From CAUSWF01 sp963535465 (GTDB lineage Bacteria; Bacillota_I; Bacilli_A; RF39; UBA660): a stretch of 14,010 bases of DNA. Where the stretch lies: assembly GCA_963535465.1 (NCBI GenBank), contig CAUSWF010000016.1, forward strand, positions 1 through 14,010, in the 5' to 3' direction. Positions within the stretch are counted from its first letter, which is position 1; every line of letters starts with the position of its first letter. The notes below the pieces were generated by a model. The model saw only the letters and a list, made by a program, of their open reading frames with translations, was not told where the DNA came from and searched no databases. Below are positions 1 through 6,183 of the stretch, one piece after another. Made by a program: the position numbers and the translations under genes.

Positions 1-58
1 TTTTATCACATACTTATTTTTTTATGTGTGTCAACTAATCGGGGTACTTTATCTTTTT

Positions 59-676
59 CTATTTATTTTTTATCTTATTCATATAATTTGTTATGTTTGT
101 TGGCCAAGTGTTTCCTTCTGCATATTTTTTACCTATTGAATATACATTATTTAGGCCTTTAGCATAATAATTGTAGTATAGATTATCAATCATTCCGTTT
201 AATCCTTCTTGTATAGAATTAAAGCTTTTATAACTTCCTCCTCCACATCCAGGAGAACCCTTTTGCCCACCGAAGTTATTACATGCTCTAGCTAAATTTG
301 AACAACGAGATCCACAACCAGTTTCATGTAACATTATAGCTGTTACAAGGTATGGATCCATTCCATAAGAGATAGATCTAGCAGCAATATATTCACCGTA
401 ACCTGATAATACATCACTTCCTAAACTCTTATTAAGTTGTGTTGATAACTCCTCTAGTGTTTTTCCGTCAAATACTTCTATTCTTGTTATAGCACTTTTT
501 GGTGTTTCCATTACTACTTCTTTTAAATTGTATTTTGCATCTACTAATTCTAATGCTTTTACAGCATTATCTTGTATTCCTATTTTATTAATATTACCAG
601 TTTCTAGTATTGTTATTGCTATAATTATTATGAGCAAAATGCTCAGCCCTGATAATATTTTATTTGCTTTTTTCAA
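59..676 (-). CDS. Membrane-anchored glucosaminidase-type cell-wall hydrolase
   Basis: Predicted peptidoglycan hydrolase of the glucosaminidase (lysozyme-like) superfamily, 205 aa, held to the outer face of the membrane by one N-terminal segment (about residues 9-24) without a lipobox. The catalytic domain covers about residues 90-203. The HETG motif at 117-120 supplies the expected acid Glu118, and NNFGG at 133-137 matches the conserved substrate-cleft motif of the family. Four Cys (121, 125, 132, 144) cluster around these motifs and could form disulfides on the cell surface. No LysM, SH3 or choline-binding module is present, so wall targeting depends on the membrane anchor. The start is TTG, preceded by GAGGTG at a 5-nt spacing; no in-frame ATG fits better. 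It lies 63 nt after galE and has its own promoter. Its exact bond specificity (glucosaminidase or muramidase) cannot be read from the sequence. Confidence 0.8.
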   Translation of the reverse strand: MKKANKILSGLSILLIIIIAITILETGNINKIGIQDNAVKALELVDAKYNLKEVVMETPKSAITRIEVFDGKTLEELSTQLNKSLGSDVLSGYGEYIAARSISYGMDPYLVTAIMLHETGCGSRCSNLARACNNFGGQKGSPGCGGGSYKSFNSIQEGLNGMIDNLYYNYYAKGLNNVYSIGKKYAEGNTWPTNITNYMNKIKNK

Positions 677-702
677 TATTTCACCTCTTGGTTACGAATA
701 TA

Positions 703-731
703 ATTATACCAAAATAGCTTTTTTATTTCAA
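703..731 (-). promoter_or_regulatory. Sigma-A-type promoter for the wall hydrolase gene
   Basis: On the minus strand, TTGAAA (726-731) and TATAAT (703-708) are separated by exactly 17 nt, with a TGG just upstream that makes an extended -10. The predicted start of transcription is near 696, about 20 nt before the TTG start codon. No convincing terminator separates galE from it, so read-through from the galE operon is also possible. Confidence 0.75.
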
Positions 732-739
732 ATTGTGGT

Positions 740-1744
740 TTACAGATTACCGTTTTTTGATTCATTTTCAATGAATCTATATGAGTCTTTCATCATATCT
801 TCTAGAGTTTTTTCTGCTTTCCAATTTAGTTCTTTTAGTGCCTTTGACGGATCTGCATAACATGATGCAATATCTCCTGGTCTTCTTTCAACAATCTTAT
901 AGTTAACTTTTAAATTATTAACTTTTTCAAATGCATTTACAAGTTCCAATACACTGTATCCTGTTCCTGTTCCTAAATTGTAGTATCTTAATCCATTCAT
1001 ATGTTTTATAGCTGCAATATGTCCTTTAGCTAAATCAACTACATGTATATAGTCCCTTACTCCTGTACCATCTTTAGTATCGTAGTCATTTCCAAATACA
1101 CTTAGACATTCTAATTTACCAACTGCAACTCTTACGATGTATGGCATTAAGTTATTTGGTATTCCATTTGGAGACTCTCCAAGTAATCCTGATACGTGTC
1201 CTCCTACTGGATTAAAATATCTTAAGATAGTGATATTCATTTCATTATCTGATTTATATACATCGCTTAATATTTGTTCTATCATTAATTTTGTAGTTCC
1301 GTATGGATTTGTAGTGCCACCTACTTTAGAATCTTCTGTTATTGGTAATTTTTCAGGTTGTCCATATACTGTTGCAGAGGATGAAAATATTATATTTTTA
1401 ACGTGATGACTTTTCATTTGTTTTAATAAACTTATTGTAGATAATAAATTATTTTCATAATACATTATAGGCTTAGCTACTGATTCTCCAACTGCTTTAT
1501 ATCCTGCAAAATGAATTACATCTGTTATATTATTTTCAGTCATTATTTTATCTAATGATTCTTCATTACATACATCTTCTATATATACTTTAAGTTTTTT
1601 ACCTGTTATTTTTTCTATTTTATCTTTTACTTCTAATTTTGAATTTGATAAATTATCTATAACTATTGGTTCAAATCCTTCTTCAATTAGTTCTATTACT
1701 GTATGAGAACCAATATATCCTAATCCACCTGTTACTAATACCAT
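740..1744 (-). CDS. galE: UDP-glucose 4-epimerase
   Basis: Interconverts UDP-glucose and UDP-galactose (and possibly the GlcNAc/GalNAc pair) in the cytosol, using tightly bound NAD. It is an extended short-chain dehydrogenase of 334 aa, close to the usual 330-340. The N-terminal Rossmann motif TGGLGYIG is at 5-12. The catalytic set is Ser123 in FSSSATVYG, Tyr148 and Lys152 in NPYGTTK. The C-terminal part has the usual VRDYIHVVDLA and YNLGTGTGYS blocks. The start overlaps the Nudix stop by one base (TAATG), with GGAGG 6 nt upstream, so translation is probably coupled. No other Leloir genes are in the window; its place beside envelope genes suggests it makes precursors for surface polysaccharide or glycolipid rather than serving galactose catabolism, which is an inference. 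Confidence 0.96.
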   Translation of the reverse strand: MVLVTGGLGYIGSHTVIELIEEGFEPIVIDNLSNSKLEVKDKIEKITGKKLKVYIEDVCNEESLDKIMTENNITDVIHFAGYKAVGESVAKPIMYYENNLLSTISLLKQMKSHHVKNIIFSSSATVYGQPEKLPITEDSKVGGTTNPYGTTKLMIEQILSDVYKSDNEMNITILRYFNPVGGHVSGLLGESPNGIPNNLMPYIVRVAVGKLECLSVFGNDYDTKDGTGVRDYIHVVDLAKGHIAAIKHMNGLRYYNLGTGTGYSVLELVNAFEKVNNLKVNYKIVERRPGDIASCYADPSKALKELNWKAEKTLEDMMKDSYRFIENESKNGNL

Positions 1745-2262
1745 TATTTACCTCCATATAATAAATTGTATTCATTAAATACTAGTTTCATTTCTTTACC
1801 TATTCCTTCATCTATTGTATGTTCTTCAATAGACTTATTTATAAAATTTATACTATTTTCTCTTTTTATATAATACAAATTAAATTCAGTTGCTTGTTCT
1901 ACTTCATCATACTTTGTATTTTTTTTGTTAGGCATTTCATCTGTTAGTACTCTATAATAATATAATACATTTTTGACTTTTTTCCCACTTTTGAAATAAT
2001 CTTTTTCGTATGATGCGATTTGTAGGAATGGAGCAGATGATATTTTTACATCTATTCCTGTTTCTTCTTGTATTTCCCTTTCCATAGTACTAGTTAATTC
2101 TTCACCTTTTTCAAGATGACCTCCTGGTAATTGATAAGTATTATTATTGTGGGCAATTAAAATTTGTCCTTTAGAGTTTTCTAATATACATTTTACTCTT
2201 ATTACAACATAATCTAACTCTTCATCTCTTAAATTTGATTCGTTTATTTTTATAATTTTCAT
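1744..2262 (-). CDS. Nudix hydrolase
   Basis: Mg-dependent hydrolase of a nucleoside diphosphate linked to some moiety X; the substrate is not identifiable. The complete Nudix box (GX5EX7REUXEEXGU) runs from Gly48 to Ile70 with REIQEETGI at its end, preceded by the common QLPGGH strand-loop. Length is 172 aa from the ATG at 2262. A TTG 5 codons upstream is possible, but the ATG has AAAGG at a 5-nt spacing and forms a classic ATGA overlap with the stop of the metallopeptidase gene, so it is preferred. It lies between a secreted protease and galE in one apparent operon. Hydrolysis of a nucleotide sugar related to the galE reaction is conceivable, but many Nudix enzymes are housekeeping, so this remains a guess. 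Confidence 0.9.
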   Translation of the reverse strand: MKIIKINESNLRDEELDYVVIRVKCILENSKGQILIAHNNNTYQLPGGHLEKGEELTSTMEREIQEETGIDVKISSAPFLQIASYEKDYFKSGKKVKNVLYYYRVLTDEMPNKKNTKYDEVEQATEFNLYYIKRENSINFINKSIEEHTIDEGIGKEMKLVFNEYNLLYGGK

Positions 2263-3158
2263 ATAAACCTTTCCCAATATCTATTTTTTTCTTTTTTTAC
2301 AGAATTTATAAACTCTTCTAAGCTTTTAGCGATATATTTAGCTTTATAATATATAGGTGTATCTTTTTTTAGACAACTTGGAATTACTTCTTCCATCATA
2401 TATTCAAATGTTGATGCTCTATCTTCTGCTGGTGATGTTTGAGCATAGTTATTTACAAAATAAGATTTATCTTTTCCTGTTGTACTATATGATAACGTAT
2501 TGTCTATATCACCATATTTATAACCTTTTGTATTTAATCTATTCCATGTTACAAAACTAGCTCCACGTGATGTTATATAGTTTTCCATATAATGATATAT
2601 TTCGTGATATAGTGTTAGATCAGTTTTATCTTTTACTGCTATATATATTATTGTTTGTCTTAGTTTTGCATATGTACATCCTGTTACATCTGGTCTTGTA
2701 AATGATGCAATTAATGTTATATTCATAGGCATAGTTTTATCTAATTCCCTAAACATGTTTTTAGGATATTTTTCTAATGTTTCTTCTATAGTCTGTAGTG
2801 CTCTATTTATTTTTATTTGATCATTTAGTACTATAGGAAACATATTAGTATTTGCTATAGGAGATGTATCTGTTTCTTTACCATAATTAACTTTAACTCC
2901 ATATTTACTATATATTTTTTCTTTTAGTTTTTTATTTTCTTCTTCTATATTTTTTGTTCCATCTATTCTAAATCTAGAAGTTGCTTTACCTTCTTTTTTT
3001 ATTTCTTCTTTAACGACGTCTATATGAGTTGATGATGCTTTCGGTGGTTTGGGATAATATACTGTCATATGTACATTATCTAAGTAAAATCCTAGTCCAA
3101 ACAAGAATAATGATAATACTATTAAAAATAAGGCTAGTTTGTTTAATAATTTATTCAT
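2259..3158 (-). CDS. Membrane-anchored zinc metallopeptidase (HExxH, gluzincin-like)
   Basis: Predicted extracellular protease, 299 aa. Residues 1-8 are basic, about 9-26 form a membrane segment or uncleaved signal, 45-90 are charged and helix-prone, and the catalytic domain covers about 105-290. HEIYH at 185-189 is a zinc HExxH motif. Glu245, in a conserved-looking AEDRA block 56 residues later, is the likely third ligand, a layout seen in gluzincins such as anthrax-lethal-factor-like peptidases. Cys161 and Cys261 could form a disulfide. There are two candidate ATGs six bases apart; the upstream one (3164) is only 1 nt from AAAGG, whereas 3158 is 7 nt away, so 3158 is chosen. It is the first gene of the metallopeptidase-Nudix-galE operon. 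I do not recognise a named family member, and its substrate is unknown. Confidence 0.75.
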   Translation of the reverse strand: MNKLLNKLALFLIVLSLFLFGLGFYLDNVHMTVYYPKPPKASSTHIDVVKEEIKKEGKATSRFRIDGTKNIEEENKKLKEKIYSKYGVKVNYGKETDTSPIANTNMFPIVLNDQIKINRALQTIEETLEKYPKNMFRELDKTMPMNITLIASFTRPDVTGCTYAKLRQTIIYIAVKDKTDLTLYHEIYHYMENYITSRGASFVTWNRLNTKGYKYGDIDNTLSYSTTGKDKSYFVNNYAQTSPAEDRASTFEYMMEEVIPSCLKKDTPIYYKAKYIAKSLEEFINSVKKEKNRYWERFI

Positions 3159-3165
3159 ACTCATA

Positions 3166-3172
3166 CCTTTCC
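3166..3172 (-). promoter_or_regulatory. Shine-Dalgarno site that decides the metallopeptidase start
   Basis: GGAAAGG lies 7 nt before the ATG at 3158 but only 1 nt before the upstream ATG at 3164, so the second ATG is the likely start. Confidence 0.6.
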
Positions 3173-3178
3173 ATATTA

Positions 3179-3187
3179 ATTATAACA
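3179..3187 (-). promoter_or_regulatory. Extended -10 promoter of the metallopeptidase-Nudix-galE operon
   Basis: The minus strand reads TGTTATAAT, a full extended -10. No good -35 lies 16-18 nt upstream. The predicted start near 3172 would leave a leader of about 14 nt that begins at the Shine-Dalgarno site. A second TATAAT at about 3212-3217 is a weaker candidate. Confidence 0.5.
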
Positions 3188-3228
3188 AATGTAGCAATTC
3201 TTTTATATCATTATAATAGTTAGTTTAC

Positions 3229-3252
3229 ACAAAAAAAGGAGTTATACTCCTT
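3229..3252 (-). terminator. Intrinsic terminator after the acidic repeat protein
   Basis: In the transcript, AAGGAGT (3246-3252) pairs perfectly with ACTCCTT (3236-3242) around a 3-nt loop and runs into a U tract (3231-3237). The TAA stop codon (3242-3244) lies in the loop and the first base of the descending arm. Confidence 0.85.
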
Positions 3253-3877
3253 GGTTAAGTTTGCTTACTTCGTTATATATTTCTTCTGCTCTAATTGTAT
3301 TACCTTTTTGATATTCTAGGGATGCTTCTTCCATTAATTTTTCAATCTTTGTTTTTACATCTACTTCTTCTAGTTCTACTTGTCCTTCAATAATATCTTT
3401 ATATTTATTAGTAGCTAGCATAGTGTCATGTGATTTTTTTAAATTAGAAAATTGATTTTTTGTTACAAGTATGGCATGAGGTTGAATATTATTTTCCTTG
3501 ATAAATGTTACTGGTTGTTTTTCTTCTTTCCATGTGAAGTCTAAAGTAGGTTCTTCCTTTTCTTCTTTAACTTCTAGTACTGGTTCTTCTTTTTCTTCTT
3601 TAACTTCTAATATTGGTTCTTCTTTTTCTATTTGTTGTAATTTGTTTTCTGATTGTGTTTCTAATACGTTTTTTTCTTCTGATTTTTTATCTTCTTCTAC
3701 GTTAATTGGTATTACTACCTGTTCTTTTTTACCACTTAATACTTCTATATCTTCTATCAATTTATCAGCATCCATTACTAATTCATTGATATTTAAGTTA
3801 TTACTATCTAGTGATAGAGAAACTATATCAAATAGAGCTTCTTTTATCTTTTTTATCGCTGTTTCATATCTATCCAT
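3242..3877 (-). CDS. Acidic protein with 11-residue repeats and a TPR-like C-terminus
   Basis: Not a family I recognise; 211 aa, no signal peptide or membrane segment, so probably cytosolic. Residues 1-50 look helical. Residues 50-120 are strongly acidic and low in complexity and contain tandem 11-residue units of the form EEPxLEVKEEK (two full and one degenerate, about 86-120). Residues 170-208 form a helix pair whose YQKGNTIRAEEIYNEV resembles one tetratricopeptide repeat. The ATG has AGGAGA at a good spacing, and that site overlaps the DUF1292 stop codon, 9 nt upstream, so the two genes are almost certainly co-expressed. A scaffold or adaptor role would suit a TPR-like end and a flexible acidic spacer, but nothing shows it directly. 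Confidence 0.7.
   Translation of the reverse strand: MDRYETAIKKIKEALFDIVSLSLDSNNLNINELVMDADKLIEDIEVLSGKKEQVVIPINVEEDKKSEEKNVLETQSENKLQQIEKEEPILEVKEEKEEPVLEVKEEKEEPTLDFTWKEEKQPVTFIKENNIQPHAILVTKNQFSNLKKSHDTMLATNKYKDIIEGQVELEEVDVKTKIEKLMEEASLEYQKGNTIRAEEIYNEVSKLNQGV
3549..3628 (-). repeat. 33-nt in-frame tandem repeat
   Basis: Two complete 33-nt units (3549-3581, 3582-3614) differ at only three positions and are followed by a 14-nt partial copy (3615-3628). They encode the EEPxLEVKEEK units. The near identity at the DNA level implies recent duplication, and copy number may vary between strains. Confidence 0.85.
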
Positions 3878-3886
3878 ACATATCTC

Positions 3887-4150
3887 CTATTTATTATTAG
3901 CAATTGGTTTTAGTAGGCTTTGTACTTCTAACCATTCTGCATTATCTTCTATTTCTATTAATTGTAAGCGATTTCCTACAAGTGCTAATTTAGAAATATA
4001 GATTATATGATCTTCTTCTAAACCTTGTGTTTCATTAGTGTGATAAACAACATAGTTTTTTAGTCCATCAGTTGATTTTAAATAGGTTAATATTTCTATT
4101 TGATTTACAGTTCCATCTGAATTTTCTATTATCGCCTTTTTATCTTCCAT
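3887..4150 (-). CDS. DUF1292 family protein
   Basis: Small acidic cytosolic protein, 87 aa, resembling the DUF1292 (YrzB-like) family common in Firmicutes, whose function is unknown. The family pattern is visible: an N-terminal strand pair in an acidic context, a central section of the form YVVYHTNE followed by IIYISKL, and a C-terminal EIEDNAEWLEVQSLLK helix. The start at 4150 is preferred over the ATG two codons upstream, because AGGAG lies 7 nt before the former and 1 nt before the latter. It is the first gene of a two-gene unit with the acidic TPR-like protein, between a strong promoter and a terminator. In Bacillus, DUF1292 genes usually sit with ruvX and alaS; that context is absent here. 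Confidence 0.7.
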   Translation of the reverse strand: MEDKKAIIENSDGTVNQIEILTYLKSTDGLKNYVVYHTNETQGLEEDHIIYISKLALVGNRLQLIEIEDNAEWLEVQSLLKPIANNK

Positions 4151-4157
4151 ACCCATA

Positions 4158-4162
4158 CTCCT
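4158..4162 (-). promoter_or_regulatory. Shine-Dalgarno site that decides the DUF1292 start
   Basis: AGGAG is 7 nt from the ATG at 4150 and only 1 nt from the ATG at 4156, favouring the shorter protein. Confidence 0.6.
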
Positions 4163-4177
4163 ATTATTCTACATATT

Positions 4178-4206
4178 ATTATATAAAAATATTTTGTTTT
4201 ATTCAA
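4178..4206 (-). promoter_or_regulatory. Promoter of the DUF1292 / acidic-protein unit
   Basis: On the minus strand, TTGAAT (4201-4206) and TATAAT (4178-4183) are 17 nt apart. The -35 directly abuts the T-rich tail of the preceding desulfurase terminator. The predicted leader is about 21 nt. Confidence 0.75.
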
Positions 4207-4235
4207 TAAAAAGAAATTAGTTTTTCTAATTTCTT
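4206..4235 (-). terminator. Intrinsic terminator after the cysteine desulfurase gene
   Basis: A perfect 10-bp stem, AAGAAATTAG (4226-4235 in the transcript) with CTAATTTCTT (4211-4220), loop of 5 A, followed by TTTATT. The TAG stop codon forms the top of the ascending arm. The stem is AT-rich, so efficiency may be moderate. Confidence 0.75.
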
Positions 4236-5344
4236 AATGTTAATTTATTAATAGCTAGTTTTAATTCTTTTATAAAAATATCTAATTCTTCTTTTGTTGT
4301 TAAATGCGATATTGATACTCTTATTGATCTTGATGCTCTATCAACATCAGAAGTTAGAGCATATACAGGTAGAGAAAATGATCCTTTTGAGCAAGCTGTT
4401 GTTGTTGAAACATAAATTTCTTTTTCTTCTAATGCGTGCAACATTGTTTCACTTTTAATATTTCTTAACGAAAAATTTAATATATGTGGAATAGATTTAT
4501 TAGTTGAATTTATATCTATATTTAAATCTTTTATATTATCTAATAAATATTTGTTCAATTTTTTTATTTCATTAATATGTTTCATATTATCAAGCGATAG
4601 TCTTATAGCTTTAGCAGTTGCGGCTATAAGTGGTGTTGCAGGTGTTCCAGATCTATATGAAGTTGTTGATTTACCACCATCTATCAATTGATCTATTATG
4701 ATATTTTTCTTTTTTAATAATAGTCCTATTCCTTTTGGCCCATATATTTTTTGAGTTGATGTCGATGCAAAATCTAAGATATTTATATCTACTTCAGTTT
4801 TACCTATTGCTTGAGTTAAATCTGAGTGAAAGAAGCATTTAGGATATTTTCTTACTACTTCAGATATTTTTTCTAAATCTTGTACGATACCTAATTCACT
4901 AGACACTTTTGCTATTGTTACTAATATTGTGTCTTCTGTCATTAGTTTTTTTAAATCTTCTATGTCTACTTGTCCTTCTTTATCTAATTTTACATAGTCA
5001 ATTTTATATCCTTCTTGTTTTAGTTTTTCAAGTGGTTCTAAAATAGATGAATGTTCTAGTTCAGTAGTTATTATATGTTTGCCTCTATTTTTATACTTAT
5101 TAACTACTCCTTTTATTACCATGTTATTTGATTCAGTTGCGCCTGATGTATAAATTACATCCATATCTTTTAGTTTTAATAATTCTTTTATTTTCTCTGT
5201 TGATATTGTTATTAATTTATTTGAATTCATTCCTAGTTTATGAATAGAATTGGCATTACCAATAAATTCATTTGTTACTTTTATATATGTATCTAGTACT
5301 TCTTTATCTACTGGTGTAGTTGCACTATAGTCTAAATAAATCAT
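4226..5344 (-). CDS. Cysteine desulfurase-like PLP enzyme (NifS/IscS family)
   Basis: Class V aminotransferase-fold enzyme, 372 aa, expected to take sulfur from L-cysteine as a persulfide for Fe-S clusters, thiolated tRNA or cofactors. Recognisable landmarks are LDYSATTP (4-11), TSGATESNN (66-74), His98 in ELEHSS (stacks on PLP), Asp175 and Gln178 in HSDLTQAIGK, the PLP lysine Lys199 before YGPKGIG, GGKSTTSYRSGTP (223-235) and the sulfur-accepting Cys318 in ACSKGS. Two usually conserved positions differ: the His before the PLP lysine is Gln198, and the Asn-Asn/Asn-Ser-Glu segment is VSSELG (147-152). The start has AAGGAGG at a 5-nt spacing. No ThiI, IscU/SufU or other Fe-S gene is adjacent; two small genes of unknown role precede it. 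Desulfurase function is likely, but the partner and pathway are open. Confidence 0.88.
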   Translation of the reverse strand: MIYLDYSATTPVDKEVLDTYIKVTNEFIGNANSIHKLGMNSNKLITISTEKIKELLKLKDMDVIYTSGATESNNMVIKGVVNKYKNRGKHIITTELEHSSILEPLEKLKQEGYKIDYVKLDKEGQVDIEDLKKLMTEDTILVTIAKVSSELGIVQDLEKISEVVRKYPKCFFHSDLTQAIGKTEVDINILDFASTSTQKIYGPKGIGLLLKKKNIIIDQLIDGGKSTTSYRSGTPATPLIAATAKAIRLSLDNMKHINEIKKLNKYLLDNIKDLNIDINSTNKSIPHILNFSLRNIKSETMLHALEEKEIYVSTTTACSKGSFSLPVYALTSDVDRASRSIRVSISHLTTKEELDIFIKELKLAINKLTLRN

Positions 5345-5354
5345 TTTGCCTCCT

Positions 5355-5382
5355 TAGAAAAAACAAGTATATTTACTTGTTT
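5355..5382 (-). terminator. Terminator-like hairpin between the small acidic gene and the desulfurase
   Basis: AAACAAGTA (5374-5382) pairs with TACTTGTTT (5361-5369) across a 4-nt loop, giving a 9-bp stem followed by a short T run (TTTTTTC). It lies just before the desulfurase Shine-Dalgarno site. No separate promoter for the desulfurase is evident, so this may be a partial terminator or attenuator that lowers desulfurase expression. Confidence 0.55.
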
Positions 5383-5636
5383 GTATTTTCATAATAATCT
5401 CTTTCTGAAATGCTTTTTTCTATTTCTTCTAAATCAGATAAATCTTCTTCTTGTAATATATCTTCAATATAAAATATTAATTCTTTTAAATTTATACATT
5501 TTTCATATTCTATATTATATTTTTTTAGTACTTCTATTTCTTTATTAGTAAGCATGAAATTATCGCATTTTACTAATTTATTTGATTCAAAATCTATATC
5601 ATTAAGTATTTTTTCTATATCATAATTCATGAACAT
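5373..5636 (-). CDS. Small acidic protein of unknown function
   Basis: 87 aa, cytosolic, rich in Glu, Asp, Lys and Ile, with predicted helical segments and a strongly acidic helix near residues 58-80. I do not recognise the family. Its start overlaps the end of the upstream membrane-protein gene: the ATG at 5636 has AAAGGA at a 6-7 nt spacing, while the in-frame ATG at 5630 makes an ATGA overlap with that stop. The better ribosome-site spacing favours 5636, but either is possible. Overlap plus shared strand indicates co-expression with the membrane protein, and, subject to the hairpin after it, with the desulfurase. Confidence 0.6.
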   Translation of the reverse strand: MFMNYDIEKILNDIDFESNKLVKCDNFMLTNKEIEVLKKYNIEYEKCINLKELIFYIEDILQEEDLSDLEEIEKSISERDYYENTNK

Positions 5637-6127
5637 CTATATCCTTTTTTAGATAGATTAGAAGTTAATTTTCCTTCTGTTTGTTCATCTCCTATTGATA
5701 GAGTTATATTATTAGGTGATTTAGTATTTACTTTAAATCTTGTTTCTAATTTGTTTGTGTAAATAAATGATAATGGATTTAAAATAATCGGTCCTTTAGT
5801 AATTTTTGCTTTTATTGTTATTTTATTACCATCCTCTATTATGTTTACACCTTTTAGATATTTATAGTTATATTCTAATTCTCTTTTTATATCTTTAATA
5901 TCAGATATATAGTTTTGTGGAATTATTATTGTTTTTTTGTATGATATATCATTTATTTTATCTTTCTTTAATGTTATATCTACATATTCTTTTAATTTTA
6001 CTCCATATTGATTTGTCTCACCTATGTAGCATGAAAATTTAGTTTGTTCTACTCTTGTTATAAAATATATTATTAGTATTAATGTTATTATAGTAAATAT
6101 GTTTAGAATTAATCTTTTACCTTTCAT
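5627..6127 (-). CDS. Single-pass membrane protein with an extracellular domain, unknown function
   Basis: 166 aa from the ATG at 6127: a short basic N-terminus (MKGKR), one membrane segment (about 7-24) and an exterior domain of about 140 residues that looks mostly beta-stranded with one helix (about 76-92). Cys33 just after the membrane and Cys165 at the C-terminus could pair. The LKGVNI...NKITIKAKI stretch (91-109) faintly recalls DUF1307/YehR-like lipoproteins, but this lacks a lipobox and the resemblance is weak. The upstream ATG at 6139 is rejected because the GAGG ribosome site lies inside that extension, 6 nt before 6127. First gene of the unit leading to the desulfurase. Confidence 0.65.
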   Translation of the reverse strand: MKGKRLILNIFTIITLILIIYFITRVEQTKFSCYIGETNQYGVKLKEYVDITLKKDKINDISYKKTIIIPQNYISDIKDIKRELEYNYKYLKGVNIIEDGNKITIKAKITKGPIILNPLSFIYTNKLETRFKVNTKSPNNITLSIGDEQTEGKLTSNLSKKGYRCS

Positions 6128-6130
6128 AAG

Positions 6131-6137
6131 CCACCTC
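6131..6137 (-). promoter_or_regulatory. Shine-Dalgarno site that decides the membrane-protein start
   Basis: GAGGTGG on the minus strand lies between the two candidate ATGs (6139 and 6127), so only the downstream ATG can use it. Confidence 0.65.
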
Positions 6138-6143
6138 ATAGAT

Positions 6144-6152
6144 ATTATATCA
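6144..6152 (-). promoter_or_regulatory. Extended -10 promoter of the membrane protein / desulfurase unit
   Basis: The minus strand reads TGATATAAT, a perfect extended -10 with no convincing -35. The predicted transcription start near 6137 coincides with the edge of the Shine-Dalgarno site, giving a leader of only about 10 nt. It lies immediately after the phosphoketolase terminator. Confidence 0.5.
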
Positions 6153-6183
6153 TTAAATAAAAGGAGATGCTACTTCCATCTCC
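6153..6183 (-). terminator. Intrinsic terminator after the phosphoketolase gene
   Basis: GGAGATG (6177-6183 in the transcript) pairs with CATCTCC (6163-6169) across a 7-nt loop, followed by TTTTATTTAAT. The TAG stop codon lies in the loop. Confidence 0.8.

Noticed and set aside
7..34. Inverted repeat CACATA/TATGTG and a minus-strand TTGACA (29-34), possible terminator or promoter at the left edge
   Set aside because: The stem is only 6 bp with a 10-nt loop and no T tract, and the -10 candidate (TATGTG, 16-nt spacing) is poor. The downstream gene lies outside the window.
680..740. Terminator after galE
   Set aside because: No stem of useful length with a T tract was found in this gap; only the promoter of the next gene is visible.
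3498..4001. Ser/Thr-rich plus-strand reading frame opposite the acidic repeat protein
   Set aside because: It is the complement of Glu/Lys codon repeats, lacks a ribosome site and promoter, and contradicts two genes with clear signals on the other strand.
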